A program made the position numbers and the translations under genes. DNA of 64,000 nt from Bin5 sp965218625 (lineage in GTDB: Bacteria; Chloroflexota; Anaerolineae; Caldilineales; Caldilineaceae). The stretch covers positions 124,001-188,000 of the forward strand of contig CBDCLG010000012.1 of NCBI GenBank assembly GCA_965218625.1, read 5' to 3'. The notes beneath the pieces were generated by a model. That model searched no databases, was not told where the DNA came from, and saw only the letters and a program-made list of their open reading frames with translations. Shown here piece by piece: positions 39,014 to 48,154 of the stretch; the first letter of the stretch is position 1; each line of letters opens with the position of its first letter.

Positions 39014-39881
39014 ATGCCCAGCAACAACGCCGCACAGACGAGCAGGAACAACACCGCCGCACGGCTTGAGCAGCTGCGCGTCGCGGTGGTCCATGCAGTT
39101 CTGCTGGCCATCGCCTTCTCATCGTTGATGCCGTTCGTGTGGATGCTCTTCGGCTCATTCAAGTCGTATGTCGAGCTCACCAGCGGCGAGAGCCTGTGGC
39201 CGCAGGTCTGGACGGTAGAGAACTACCGGGCCATTATCTTTCGCGCCAATTTTCCGCGGGCGTTTTGGAACAGCACTCTCGTGTCGGTGGTTGTAACGGC
39301 TTGCGTCGTACTGACTTCGTCGGCAGCGGCCTTCGTTTTCGCCAAGTACCGCTTCTGGGGCAAGGACCAGTTATTCATCGTGATCCTGATGACGATGATG
39401 GTCCCGTTTGCGGTGGTGCTGGTGCCGCTCTACGTGACGATCGCAGATCTCGGGCTGAACAACAAGCTGAACGGCGTGATCGTGCCGGTGCTATTCTCGA
39501 CATTTGGCATCTTTCTGATGCGGCAGTTCCTGGAGGGGATCCCTACCGACTTGATCGATGCCGGGCGCATTGACGGCGCGTCGGAATGGTGGATTTTCAG
39601 CCGCATCGTCGTCCCGCTTTCGACAGCGCCAATGGCGGCCCTGGCCGTTTTCACCTTTCTCTTCAACTGGGACAACTACCTGTGGCCGCTGGTCGTCCTA
39701 TCCCAGCCCCAAGACACAGACATTGCCGCTGGTTCTGGCTGGGCTGCGCAGCCTCTACTGGGAGCGGTACGATATGTGGGCGGCGGGCTCGATGCTGACC
39801 GTAGCGCCGGTCATGCTGCTCTACGCGGTGGCGCAGAAACAGTTTATTCGCGGCATAACAATGACAGGCCTGAAAGCATAG
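39014..39881 (+). pseudogene. Second sugar ABC permease of importer B, frameshifted
   Basis: This MalG-type permease of about 289 residues starts at ATG 39014 with a weak ribosome-binding site. AVLLAIAFSSLMPFVWMLFGSFKS is TM1. The EAA loop is IPTDLIDAGRIDGASEWWIF. The frame breaks near 39713: removing one base in CAAGACACAG gives TQTLPLVLAGLR and the typical ending QKQFIRGITMTGLKA. The stop is directly followed by the GGAGGAG of the next gene, so the cluster is one operon. Confidence 0.85.
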
Positions 39882-39890
39882 GAGGAGCAG

Positions 39891-41106
39891 TTGAAGATCG
39901 AGAAGCTGGAAACGATCTGGTTCGAGGAGCAGTTCAACACGCTTTGGCTGCGGATTCACACCGACGAGGGGCTGATCGGGCTGGGGGAAACCTATTACGT
40001 GCCGCGCGCGGTGGCTGCGGTGATCCACGATGTTTTCGCCAATTTGCTGCTGGGGCGCTCAGTTTTTGACATCGAAAACCATTGGAACAATATGTTCGCG
40101 ACGGTTAACTTTTTCGGTTTTGCCGGCGCGGAAACACGGGCGATTTCGACGGTTGACGTGGCGCTTTGGGACCTGCTGGGACAGTACACGGGCCAGCCGA
40201 TTTACAATCTCCTGGGCGGGCGCAACCGGGACCGGATTCCCATTTACAATACGTGCGTAAGCCACGGGCCGCACATGGATTACGACGACTGGATAGGAGG
40301 GCGCGCCGGCGAGCTGGCGGAGTCGTTGCTCGCGTCGGGGACGCGGGCAATGAAGATCTGGCCATGGGACCAGTTTGGCGTTTCGTTGGGCGGTCCGATC
40401 GGGCAGCGCGCGGGCGTAGGCGCGGTCGGGCCGGTCGGCCACTACCTGGACCCTGATGATCTCAAGCGGGGTCTTGAGCCGGTGCAGCAGATCCGGGCTG
40501 CGGTGGGCGACAGGATACGGATCGCGATCGAAGGGCACGCGCGCTGGGAACCTGCCCATTGCGATCGACATTGCCCGTGCGCTGGAGCCTTACGATATCA
40601 TGTGGCTGGAAGAGATAATACCGCCGGACAATGTCGATTCCTATGCGCGCCTGGCCGCGGCGACAAGGGTGCCGTTGTGCGTGAGCGAGCGTCTTTTCAC
40701 CCGCTTCGGCTTCCGGCAGGTGGTGGAGAAGAACGCGGCGCATATCGTGATGCCGGATATGGCGTGGACCGGCGGGTTGACCGAAACGCGCAAGATCGTG
40801 TCGCTGGCCGATACCTATTATTTGCCATTCACCACGCACGATACGATCGGACCGGTGGCGCTGTGGTCCGCGGCTCATCTGGCCGCGCACGCGCCTAACG
40901 CGATGATCATGGAGACCGTGCGCGCGTACACAGAGGGTTGGTACAACGATGTGATGACGGAGCGGCTGGTAATCAGTGACGGTCAGATTGAGTTTCCCGA
41001 TCGGCCCGGTCTGGGCACGGCGTTGCGGCCTGAGGTGCTGTCGCGTCACGATGTCCACATTGAGGTCAGTGACCCGACCAGTCGCAAGGATGTCTCGACG
41101 GGATAG
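39891..41106 (+). pseudogene. Mandelate racemase-type enolase superfamily dehydratase, frameshifted
   Basis: This acid-sugar dehydratase candidate of about 404 residues starts at TTG 39891, six bases after GGAGG. The capping domain includes GLGETYYVPRAV and ISTVDVALWDLLGQYTGQPIYNLLGG. Barrel ligands: IAIEGHARW, WLEEIIPPDN, CVSERLFT, and a distal His in PFTTHDTIGPVALW. The frame breaks at the GGG run near 40546-40548; dropping one G gives NLPIAIDIARALEPYDIMW and an intact remainder. It lies between the importer and a 2-hydroxyacid dehydrogenase, so it may act on the imported sugar or its acid. Confidence 0.85.
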
Positions 41107-41225
41107 AATACTCTTGCCCGTTGTATTGTTCGCATCGTGCCGTGAACCTGGCGCAGACCTTGCGCAAGCAGTTCTGATGGACGAGGAAACCCGATTAGAC
41201 AGGCTCTAAGCAGAAAGAATCGCAT

Positions 41226-42190
41226 ATGAAACCGACGGTCGTGATTGCGTACCCTGGCTTCGGGGACATTGTTGTCGAAAGGGAGATTCTCGGCAGGATA
41301 GAGGTCAACGTTGAGCATGTAGGGAACCTGGATACTGAAGAGGCGTGGGAGGCCGCGAGGCAGGCAGATGTCCTGATGGTGACAATCCAGCCGGTGCCGG
41401 CGGACCTGATCGAGGGGATGGACCGCTGCCGCCTCATCTGCCGCGTGGGAACGGGTCTGGACGCGATCGATACTCCCGCGGCCACGGCGCGCGGCATCTG
41501 GGTGACATACGCGCCCGATTACTCAATCGACGAGGTCTCGACCCACGCGATCGCGTTGGTGCTGGCCCCAGGCGCGCGGTCTGCCCGGCTTTTTCAGGAC
41601 GACGCGCCAGGGAATCTGGAACGCGGAGGCCGGGGGCGCGCTCTACCGGCTGAGCGAACAGACGCTGGGCGTGATCGGCTGCGGCCGCATCGGACAAGCG
41701 ACCGCGTCCAAGGGTCGCGGGCTGGGCCTGAAGGTGCTGGCATTCGATCCATACGCAGACGCGGCGATGATGGCGGATTTGGGTGTGAGGCTGGTTGACC
41801 TGGAGACGCTGTTGCGCGGCTCGGACTACATTTCGCTGCACTCGCCGCTGACGAAAGAGACGCACCAGTTGATCAACGCGGAGACATTGGCAATGATGAA
41901 ACCGACCGCATACCTGGTGAACGCGGCGCGCGGCGGGCTGATTGACGAAGAGGCGCTGCTGGCGGCAGTGCAAAAGGGGCAGATTGCGGGCGCGGCCCTG
42001 GACGTCCTTGCGGACGAACCGGTGGCGGCCGGGCACCCCTTCTTGCAGGAGGAGCGGATCTTGCTGACGCCTCACGCGGGGTGGTACTTCTGAGGAATCG
42101 AAGGTTGACGTGCGCGTGCAAGGGGCCGAGGAGGTGGTACGCGTCCTGCGCGGCGAGCGCCCACGCGCGCCGGTAAATGAAATAGAGTAA
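41226..42190 (+). pseudogene. D-isomer-specific 2-hydroxyacid dehydrogenase, two frameshifts
   Basis: This enzyme of about 320 residues is phosphoglycerate dehydrogenase-like. CRVGTGLDAIDTPAATARGI, LGVIGCGRIGQATASKGRGL, ISLHSPLTKETHQLINAETL, NAARGGLIDEEAL and LTPHAGWYS are all present. The frame breaks in the CCCC run at 41566-41569 and again at the TT near 42088. Dropping one base at each site restores QARGLPGFF and the typical tail EEVVRVLRGERPRAPVNE, ending at TAA 42190. Catalytic Arg, Glu and His regions are otherwise intact. Confidence 0.85.
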
Positions 42191-42217
42191 AAGCTTCAGC
42201 AAAGGAGGTAGCGGGCA

Positions 42218-43060
42218 ATGACCCACCCAATCTTTGATCTTTCAGGACGCGTGGCTATCGTCTCCGGGGCGGCGAGCGGGATGGGGCGTGTGACGTCGCT
42301 CGCCCTGGCCGAGGCCGGCGCCGATATAGTCCTGCTCGATATCAATGAGTCGGGCGCACAGGCGACCGCGCAAGAGATCGAAGCGTTGGGCCGCCGCGCC
42401 CTGCCGATCAACTGTGACATTTCGGACGCGGATCAGATCCGGTCGATGTATGAGCGGGTCGATAGCGAAATGGGACGCGTCGACGTGCTCGCCAACATCG
42501 CCGGCGAAGGCATTCGCACTGACCCGATAGAACTGACCGAGGACCAGATCCAGCAGGTGATGCAGAATCTGGTCGTGGGCCGCTATATCTGCACACAGGA
42601 GGCCGCCAAACGCATGATGGCGCGCGGCCGGGGTAGCATATTCAGCATCGTCTCGATTGCGGGCATCACCGCGCTCGGGCGCGGGCACATCGCTTACAGC
42701 ATGGCGATGGGCGCCGTGGCGGCGATGACGCGAGAGCTCAGCACCGAGTGGAGCAGCCTGGGCGTGCGCGTCAATGCGATCGTATGCGCCCAGATCATGA
42801 ACCAGGACCTGGAGGTACGCATCGCGGCGGACCCCAACTTGGGAGCGTCTTATCTGCGCGGGTTGCCAATTGGCCGCATGGGGCATCCCAACGACATAAA
42901 GGGCCCGGCAATCTTCCTGGCGTCCGACGCGTCGGCGTGGATGACGGGCGCGCTGATACCGTTGGACGGCGGCAATCTGGCCAAAAACGTCAGCGGCTCG
43001 CATCCGGGGATGCCGGTTGCGGTGGCCGAACTAAATTCTGTCGGGGGAACTTCTAGGTAA
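42218..43060 (+). CDS. SDR family oxidoreductase
   Basis: This 280-residue classical SDR has AIVSGAASGMGRVTSLALAE as the NAD(P) motif, NIAGEG, Ser in FSIVSIAGITALG, a Tyr/Met-rich active segment HIAYSMAMGAVAA, and the tail MTGALIPLDGG. The usual Y-x3-K motif reads Y-S-M-A-M here, so the catalytic Lys is replaced by Met. This is odd and may change or abolish dehydrogenase activity. A perfect AAAGGAGG lies before the ATG, 28 bases after the preceding gene. It is intact, unlike the genes just upstream. Confidence 0.85.
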   Translation: MTHPIFDLSGRVAIVSGAASGMGRVTSLALAEAGADIVLLDINESGAQATAQEIEALGRRALPINCDISDADQIRSMYERVDSEMGRVDVLANIAGEGIRTDPIELTEDQIQQVMQNLVVGRYICTQEAAKRMMARGRGSIFSIVSIAGITALGRGHIAYSMAMGAVAAMTRELSTEWSSLGVRVNAIVCAQIMNQDLEVRIAADPNLGASYLRGLPIGRMGHPNDIKGPAIFLASDASAWMTGALIPLDGGNLAKNVSGSHPGMPVAVAELNSVGGTSR

Positions 43061-43076
43061 GAGGAGTCAGAATCAT

Positions 43077-44078
43077 ATGGCCGACCATGCCGCCATGCAG
43101 GGGAATGATACGATAGCCGAGCCTGAGCAGCTTCTCTCTCTTTACCGGCAGTTGCTGACCATCCGCCACACCGAGGAGCAGCTGGCCCGCTCGCATCAGA
43201 TGGGACTGATTCACGGCGCCTGCCATACCTATGTAGGCGAGGAGGCGATTGCCACGGGCGTTTGCGCGCATCTGCGCCCGGACGACGCTGTTTTCAGCAC
43301 GCACCGGGGACACGGGCACGCGCTGGCAAAAGGAGTCAGCCCGCGTGAGGTGGTGGCTGAGCTTTTCGGTCGGGCCACCGGCTGTTCGCAGGGGCGCGGT
43401 GGTAGCATGCATCTTTTCAAGCCGGAGGTTGGGATGATGGGCACGAGCGGCATCGTCGGGCCCTGTATTCTGCAGGCGACGGGCGCCGGATACTCGTTCA
43501 AGCTGCTAAAGAGTGACAATGTCGGCGTTGCCTTCTTTGGCGACGGTGCGGTCAACAACGGTGCGTTTCACGAGGGTCTGAACCTGGCCAGCATCTGGAA
43601 ACTGCCGGTCCTGTTTGTTTGTGAGAACAACCTTTACGCCACCGAGGTGCCTTTTGCATACGCTGCCGGAAATCCCCACGTGGGCAACCGCGGACCGGCC
43701 TATGGGATGGAGAGCGTCACGGTAGACGGCAACGACGTCTTGGCGGTGTACGAGGCGGCCGGCGAGGCGGTGCAGCGGGCGCGGTCAGGAGAAGGACCGA
43801 CGTTGATCGAGTGTCGGACCTATCGCACGCGTGCGCACTCCGAGGGCATGCGCGACGCCGGATACCGCACGCAGGAAGAGGTGGATTCGTGGAAGGCGCG
43901 TGACCCGATCCCGCGCTATCAGAAGTGGCTGCTGGAGAATGAGGAGGCGGGCGAGGAAGAGCTCGCTGAGATAGAGGCCGAGGTCAAGCAGACGGTGGCT
44001 GAGGCGGCGGAGTTTGCGCGCAACAGCCCGTGGCCGGAGCCAGAGACGGTCAGCGAATTCATATATAGCCAGAGGTGA
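43077..44078 (+). CDS. Acetoin/pyruvate dehydrogenase complex E1 alpha subunit
   Basis: This 333-residue thiamine diphosphate-dependent subunit has THRGHGHALAKGV, the GCSQGRGGSMHLF block, and the ThDP motif FFGDGAVNNGAFHEGLNLAS...ENN. TYRTRAHSEGMRDAGYRTQEE is the phosphorylation-loop region equivalent. It resembles AcoA more than the long PDH E1 type. It is followed within 6 bases by the beta subunit, then E2. It would decarboxylate a 2-oxo acid or cleave acetoin; the position after sugar-acid genes suggests a catabolic role. Confidence 0.9.
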   Translation: MADHAAMQGNDTIAEPEQLLSLYRQLLTIRHTEEQLARSHQMGLIHGACHTYVGEEAIATGVCAHLRPDDAVFSTHRGHGHALAKGVSPREVVAELFGRATGCSQGRGGSMHLFKPEVGMMGTSGIVGPCILQATGAGYSFKLLKSDNVGVAFFGDGAVNNGAFHEGLNLASIWKLPVLFVCENNLYATEVPFAYAAGNPHVGNRGPAYGMESVTVDGNDVLAVYEAAGEAVQRARSGEGPTLIECRTYRTRAHSEGMRDAGYRTQEEVDSWKARDPIPRYQKWLLENEEAGEEELAEIEAEVKQTVAEAAEFARNSPWPEPETVSEFIYSQR

Positions 44079-44083
44079 AGGCC

Positions 44084-45061
44084 ATGCGCGAGTTGACATA
44101 TGTCGAAGCCACCCTGGAGGCCCTGGACAGCGCCATGGCCCGCGATCGGTCGATCTTTGTGGTCGGGGAAGGGATCGGTGAACGGGGCGGCAACTTCAAT
44201 ACGACGGCCGGCCTTTATGCCAAGTATGGCCCGGAGCGGCTGTGCGACACGCCGATCAGTGAACGCGGCTTTGTCGGCATGTGCGCGGGCGCGGCGATGA
44301 CCGGCACGCGGCCCATTGTCGATTTCATGTTCATCGACTTCATCCTCGACGCCTTCGGTGAGCTGGTCAACCAGATCGCCAAGATGCAATATATGAGCAG
44401 CGGCAGGATCAAGATGCCGATTGTATTGCGCGGCTCGATTGGGATCGGCCATTCGGCCGCGACCCACCACTCGGGCAGCTACTATTCCATTTTTGCCCAT
44501 ATTCCCGGATTCCGTGTCGTGGTGCCCGCGATACCCAGCGACGCCAAGGGGCTGTTTACAACGGCGCTTCAGGGGGATGACCCGGTGCTTTTCCTCGAAC
44601 ACAAGTCGCTCCTGTTCAACCGGGGCGAGGTGCCCGAGGGCGATTACGCGATTCCATTCGGAGAGGCGCGCATCGCACGCGCGGGCGATGACTGCACGGC
44701 CGTCGCCATCGGTTCGATGGTGGAAAGTACGCTTGCCGAGTGCGAAAAGCTGGCGGAGGATGGTATCTCGGTCGAGGTCATCGATCCGCGTACGATTGCG
44801 CCGCTGGACATGGAGACAATCTTCGAGTCGGTCCGGAAGACCGGCCGCCTGCTGATTGTGGATGAAACATTTCAGCCATGCGGCGTTGGGGCTGAGATCG
44901 CGGCGCAGGTCATCGATGGGGGATTCGACGACCTGGACGCGCCGATTCGGCGTCTGAATGGCGCGCATGTGCCGACGCCGTACAGCCCGCCGTTGGAGCA
45001 CTCGATTACGCCGCAGCCAAATGAGATCGAACAGAGCATTCGCGATCTGCTGGCGGAATGA
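44084..45061 (+). CDS. Acetoin/pyruvate dehydrogenase complex E1 beta subunit
   Basis: This protein of about 325 residues is the transketolase-type partner. MRELTYVEATLEALDSAMARD starts it, then VVGEGIGERGG, DTPISERGFVGMCAGAAMTG, FMFIDFILDAFGELVNQIAKM and the C-terminal EVIDPRTIAPLDMETIFESV and VDETFQPCGVGAEIAA. ATG 44084 has AGAGG eight bases upstream; GTG 44075 overlapping the previous stop is an alternative. It forms the alpha2beta2 E1 with the preceding gene product. Confidence 0.9.
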   Translation: MRELTYVEATLEALDSAMARDRSIFVVGEGIGERGGNFNTTAGLYAKYGPERLCDTPISERGFVGMCAGAAMTGTRPIVDFMFIDFILDAFGELVNQIAKMQYMSSGRIKMPIVLRGSIGIGHSAATHHSGSYYSIFAHIPGFRVVVPAIPSDAKGLFTTALQGDDPVLFLEHKSLLFNRGEVPEGDYAIPFGEARIARAGDDCTAVAIGSMVESTLAECEKLAEDGISVEVIDPRTIAPLDMETIFESVRKTGRLLIVDETFQPCGVGAEIAAQVIDGGFDDLDAPIRRLNGAHVPTPYSPPLEHSITPQPNEIEQSIRDLLAE

Positions 45062-45076
45062 CCGAGAGGACATTTG

Positions 45077-46447
45077 ATGGCCTATGAAGTGACGATGCCG
45101 CGCCTGGGATGGACGATGGAAGAGGGCATCTTCGGCGAATGGCTGAAACAGGACGGGGAGGAAGTACAGTCTGGCGATCTGCTTTTTACCGTCGAAGGGG
45201 ACAAGGCCACGCAGGAGGTTGAGGTCTTTGAGGGCGGCATACTGCGGCTGCCGACCGACGCGCCTGCGTCCGGGGATGTGATCCCCGTTGGCGCCCTGCT
45301 CGCATACATCGTCAAGGCAGGGGAGTCGATGCCGCAGCAGAGCGCGCAGCCCGCCAAGCCGGTCGCTCGAGGCGACGAGCTGGGCGCACCGGCCGAGCAG
45401 CCGCCGAGCCGGCGGGCAACTGCGACGCGGAAGGCTGATGCGGACGGGCGCGAAACGCCGGCAATCAGCCCGCGCGCACGGCGCGTGGCGGGTGAGCTGG
45501 GCGTGGACTGGGCGGTGTTGACGGGCAGCGGAAGCACTGGACGGATCATCGAGCGGGATGTGCGCGCGGCCGCGGAGATGCTGAAGGCGGCGGCGGTCGT
45601 GGACGCCTCGCCGGTGGCGCGTCGGATGGCCGCGGAGGCGGGGATTGACTTGGCGGCGCTGGCGGCGAGCGGCCCGGGCAGGCGCATCCAACGTGAGGAC
45701 GTAGAGGCGGCGATCGCGGCGGCAACTCAACAGGTCGCGGCGGCGGACGCGGCGGCGACGGGGCTTGCGCCACACACACGTATTCGCCAGATCACGGCCC
45801 AGAGAATGGCCAAGAGCGCCCGCACGACCGCGCCGGTCACGCTTACCACGGAGGCGGATGCTACCGAGTTGGTGGGGCTGCGGCAGCAGCTGAAGGAAAG
45901 CTACGCGCGCCGCGGGCTGGCCGTTCCCAGTCTCAATGACATCTATCTGAAGTTAACGGCGGCGGCGTTGCAGGAACATCCCACCATGAATGCCAGCTGG
46001 AGCGACGAAGGGCTGCTACTGCACCGCGATATCCATATCGCCTTCGCGGTCGACACAGAGGAAGGACTGCTGGCGCCCGTGCTGCGCGACGTTTCGGGCA
46101 AGTCGCTGCGGCAGATCGCAGCGGAGTCGAAGGATCTGATTGAAGGGGCGCGTCAGCGGCGCCTCGGGCGTGAGGCGATGCAGGGGGGTACATTTACGAT
46201 TACCAATCTGGGCATGTATGGCATTGACGCGTTCACGCCGATCATCAACCTGCCGCAGGCCGCCATTTTGGGGATCGGCCGCATCGTCTGCAAACCTGCC
46301 GTCCACAACGGCGAGATTGCCGCCCGCCAGATGGTCGCGCTCAGCCTGACATTCGATCATCGCGTGGTAGACGGCGGCCCGGCCGCGCGTTTCCTCAATA
46401 CGGTGCGCGAGTACGTCACCGAGCCGATCCTTTGGCTCACGGCTTGA
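45077..46447 (+). CDS. Dihydrolipoamide acyltransferase (E2) with two E3-binding domains
   Basis: This protein of about 456 residues begins with a lipoyl domain (residues 1-80) whose lipoyl Lys is in VEGDKATQEVEVF. Two peripheral subunit-binding domains follow, near 125-170 (AISPRARRVAGELGVDW...GRIIERDV) and 180-215 (SPVARRMAAEAGIDLAAL...RRIQREDV). The catalytic domain ends with SLTFDHRVVDGGPAARF, containing the active His and Asp. Most E2s carry a single such domain. No E3 gene lies in the window, so lipoamide dehydrogenase must come from elsewhere. Confidence 0.9.
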   Translation: MAYEVTMPRLGWTMEEGIFGEWLKQDGEEVQSGDLLFTVEGDKATQEVEVFEGGILRLPTDAPASGDVIPVGALLAYIVKAGESMPQQSAQPAKPVARGDELGAPAEQPPSRRATATRKADADGRETPAISPRARRVAGELGVDWAVLTGSGSTGRIIERDVRAAAEMLKAAAVVDASPVARRMAAEAGIDLAALAASGPGRRIQREDVEAAIAAATQQVAAADAAATGLAPHTRIRQITAQRMAKSARTTAPVTLTTEADATELVGLRQQLKESYARRGLAVPSLNDIYLKLTAAALQEHPTMNASWSDEGLLLHRDIHIAFAVDTEEGLLAPVLRDVSGKSLRQIAAESKDLIEGARQRRLGREAMQGGTFTITNLGMYGIDAFTPIINLPQAAILGIGRIVCKPAVHNGEIAARQMVALSLTFDHRVVDGGPAARFLNTVREYVTEPILWLTA

Positions 46448-46659
46448 AGAACTCTCTCACGGCCCATTGTTGGGTCGTGCACTCTTTCCTGATACCCAAC
46501 CGAGTCGTCAGGAGCCGTTGCCATTTGCACCTGAGCGGCGGTGGCAACAAGTAACGCCCAAAACGAAGCGGAGTTGAGCGGCTACCGCCGAATACGGTTG
46601 ACTGCACGATTGAACTGCTTGTGTCGCGAACGACCCAAGAGAATTGAGCACGCCCAGAA

Positions 46660-46687
46660 ATTGACAATTTGACCGATTTCCTTAGGA
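46660..46687 (+). promoter_or_regulatory. Possible sigma70 promoter
   Basis: A perfect TTGACA (46660-46665) is followed after 16 bases by TAGGAT (46682-46687), about 165 bases before the next gene. The rest of the 400-base gap 46448-46853 shows no supported gene. Confidence 0.4.
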
Positions 46688-46853
46688 TTATTGAGAGTCA
46701 CTTTCAGGTCAATTTCAAACGTTTTCACTCTCGATTCTGACCGGTGAATTGACGACCATTCGGCCGTTGCCCATTTTCGAGATCAGTACAAGCGCGTCAC
46801 CTTTTGCCCTGTGCTGTTGTACAGGGTTTTCTGCATAAGCACGGGGGAAAAGA

Positions 46854-48020
46854 ATGAAAATCAAAGAGATTCGTGCGTTTGAGATTGCGACCGAGCCTCA
46901 GCCCAAGACAGAGCCGCGCGAGCCGAGCCGGGCGCAGACGGTCCACATGAACCGCCCGGCGGCGCGCTACAAACGATTCCCCAATGGCGTAGGGCACGTC
47001 TCGTTTGCGCCCTGGAAACGTCCGGCGGTACTTGTTACGGCGGAGGACGGCACGCAGGGCTTTGGCCTCTCGCTCTATGGGCCACCGGTTACACGCATCA
47101 TCAACGAGCATCTCGGCCCCAATCTGATCGGCGAGAGTGCGATGGCGACCGAGAAAATGTGGGACATGATGGTGCGTCTTAGCAGCGCATTCAGTCCCAC
47201 CGGCATGACCAGCTACGCCATCAGCGCGCTCGACGTTGCGCTATGGGACCTGAAGGGAAAACTGCTGGGGCTGCCGGTCTACGAGCTGTTGGGCGGGCCG
47301 CAGAAGGAAAAGATCTTCTGCTATGCCTCAGGGTTCGACCAGGCATGGTATATGGAGCTGGGCTTCAAAGCGACCAAGCTCTTCAGCCCCTGGGGCCCGG
47401 AGGACGGGCTGGAGGGACTCAACAAGCTGGAGGAGCTCGTTGCCAGCACACGCGAGACGATCGGCGACAACGTGGAGCTGATGTTGGACGCGTGGACGGG
47501 CTACGATAGTGAGTTTACCGTACGGGTGGCCGAGCGGATGCGACCGTACGATCTCAAATGGCTGGAGGACTATATCCAGCCGGAGGATCTTTTGGGATAC
47601 GAGTCGATCCGGCGACGGCTGCCCTGGCAGACGCTGGCGACCGGCGAGCACTGGTACAATCTGGCCCCGTTCGCCGCGGCCGCCGGCAAGCGGCTGGTGG
47701 ATATTTTCCAACCCGATGTGCTTTGGTGCGGCGGCATTACTGCGGCGGCCAAGATCTGTCACCTGGCCCAGGCCAATCATATTTCGGTGATCGCCCACGG
47801 AGGAATGAACTACCCGTTCGGCCAGCATCTGTCGCTGGCGATGCCTGCCGTTACGTGGGGCGAACGGTCGGAGGACGTGTCGGCGCCCGGTGTGCCGCTG
47901 GCGGAGATGGTCAAACTACCAGGCACGGCTGTGGTCGAGGACGGGTATGTGCGGCCCAGCGACGCGCCGGGATTTGGCCTCGAGATCGACGAAGCCTGGC
48001 TGGAGAGTGCCGCGGCGTAG
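46854..48020 (+). CDS. Enolase superfamily dehydratase, L-rhamnonate dehydratase-like
   Basis: This 388-residue MR/MLE-family enzyme has SYAISALDVALWDLKGKLLGLPVYELLGG closing the capping domain. Barrel motifs are ELMLDAWTGYD, KWLEDYIQPEDLLGYE and TLATGEHWYN for the metal site. VIAHGGMNYPFGQHLSLAMP resembles the His-Gly-Gly region of rhamnonate dehydratases. It would remove water from an aldonate to give a 2-keto-3-deoxy acid. The N-terminus has an extra Pro/Arg-rich stretch (residues 15-45). The flavin monooxygenase gene follows about 135 bases later. Confidence 0.85.
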   Translation: MKIKEIRAFEIATEPQPKTEPREPSRAQTVHMNRPAARYKRFPNGVGHVSFAPWKRPAVLVTAEDGTQGFGLSLYGPPVTRIINEHLGPNLIGESAMATEKMWDMMVRLSSAFSPTGMTSYAISALDVALWDLKGKLLGLPVYELLGGPQKEKIFCYASGFDQAWYMELGFKATKLFSPWGPEDGLEGLNKLEELVASTRETIGDNVELMLDAWTGYDSEFTVRVAERMRPYDLKWLEDYIQPEDLLGYESIRRRLPWQTLATGEHWYNLAPFAAAAGKRLVDIFQPDVLWCGGITAAAKICHLAQANHISVIAHGGMNYPFGQHLSLAMPAVTWGERSEDVSAPGVPLAEMVKLPGTAVVEDGYVRPSDAPGFGLEIDEAWLESAAA

Positions 48021-48154
48021 TTCATTGCAGGCGGGAGCAGAAAGTCGGTAAAAGGCCGCTGGCGACAGGCGCCATTGTCAGCGTCGCGCCGATCCGGAAT
48101 GGCCACTCTTGGTCAGCCGGCGACATCAACTCGTACGAAATTGGAGACTTGCCC

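Noticed and set aside
43919..45775. 618-codon open frame on the minus strand
   Set aside because: It lies wholly antisense to the E1alpha-E1beta-E2 genes; Arg/His-rich composition is typical of a shadow frame in GC-rich DNA.
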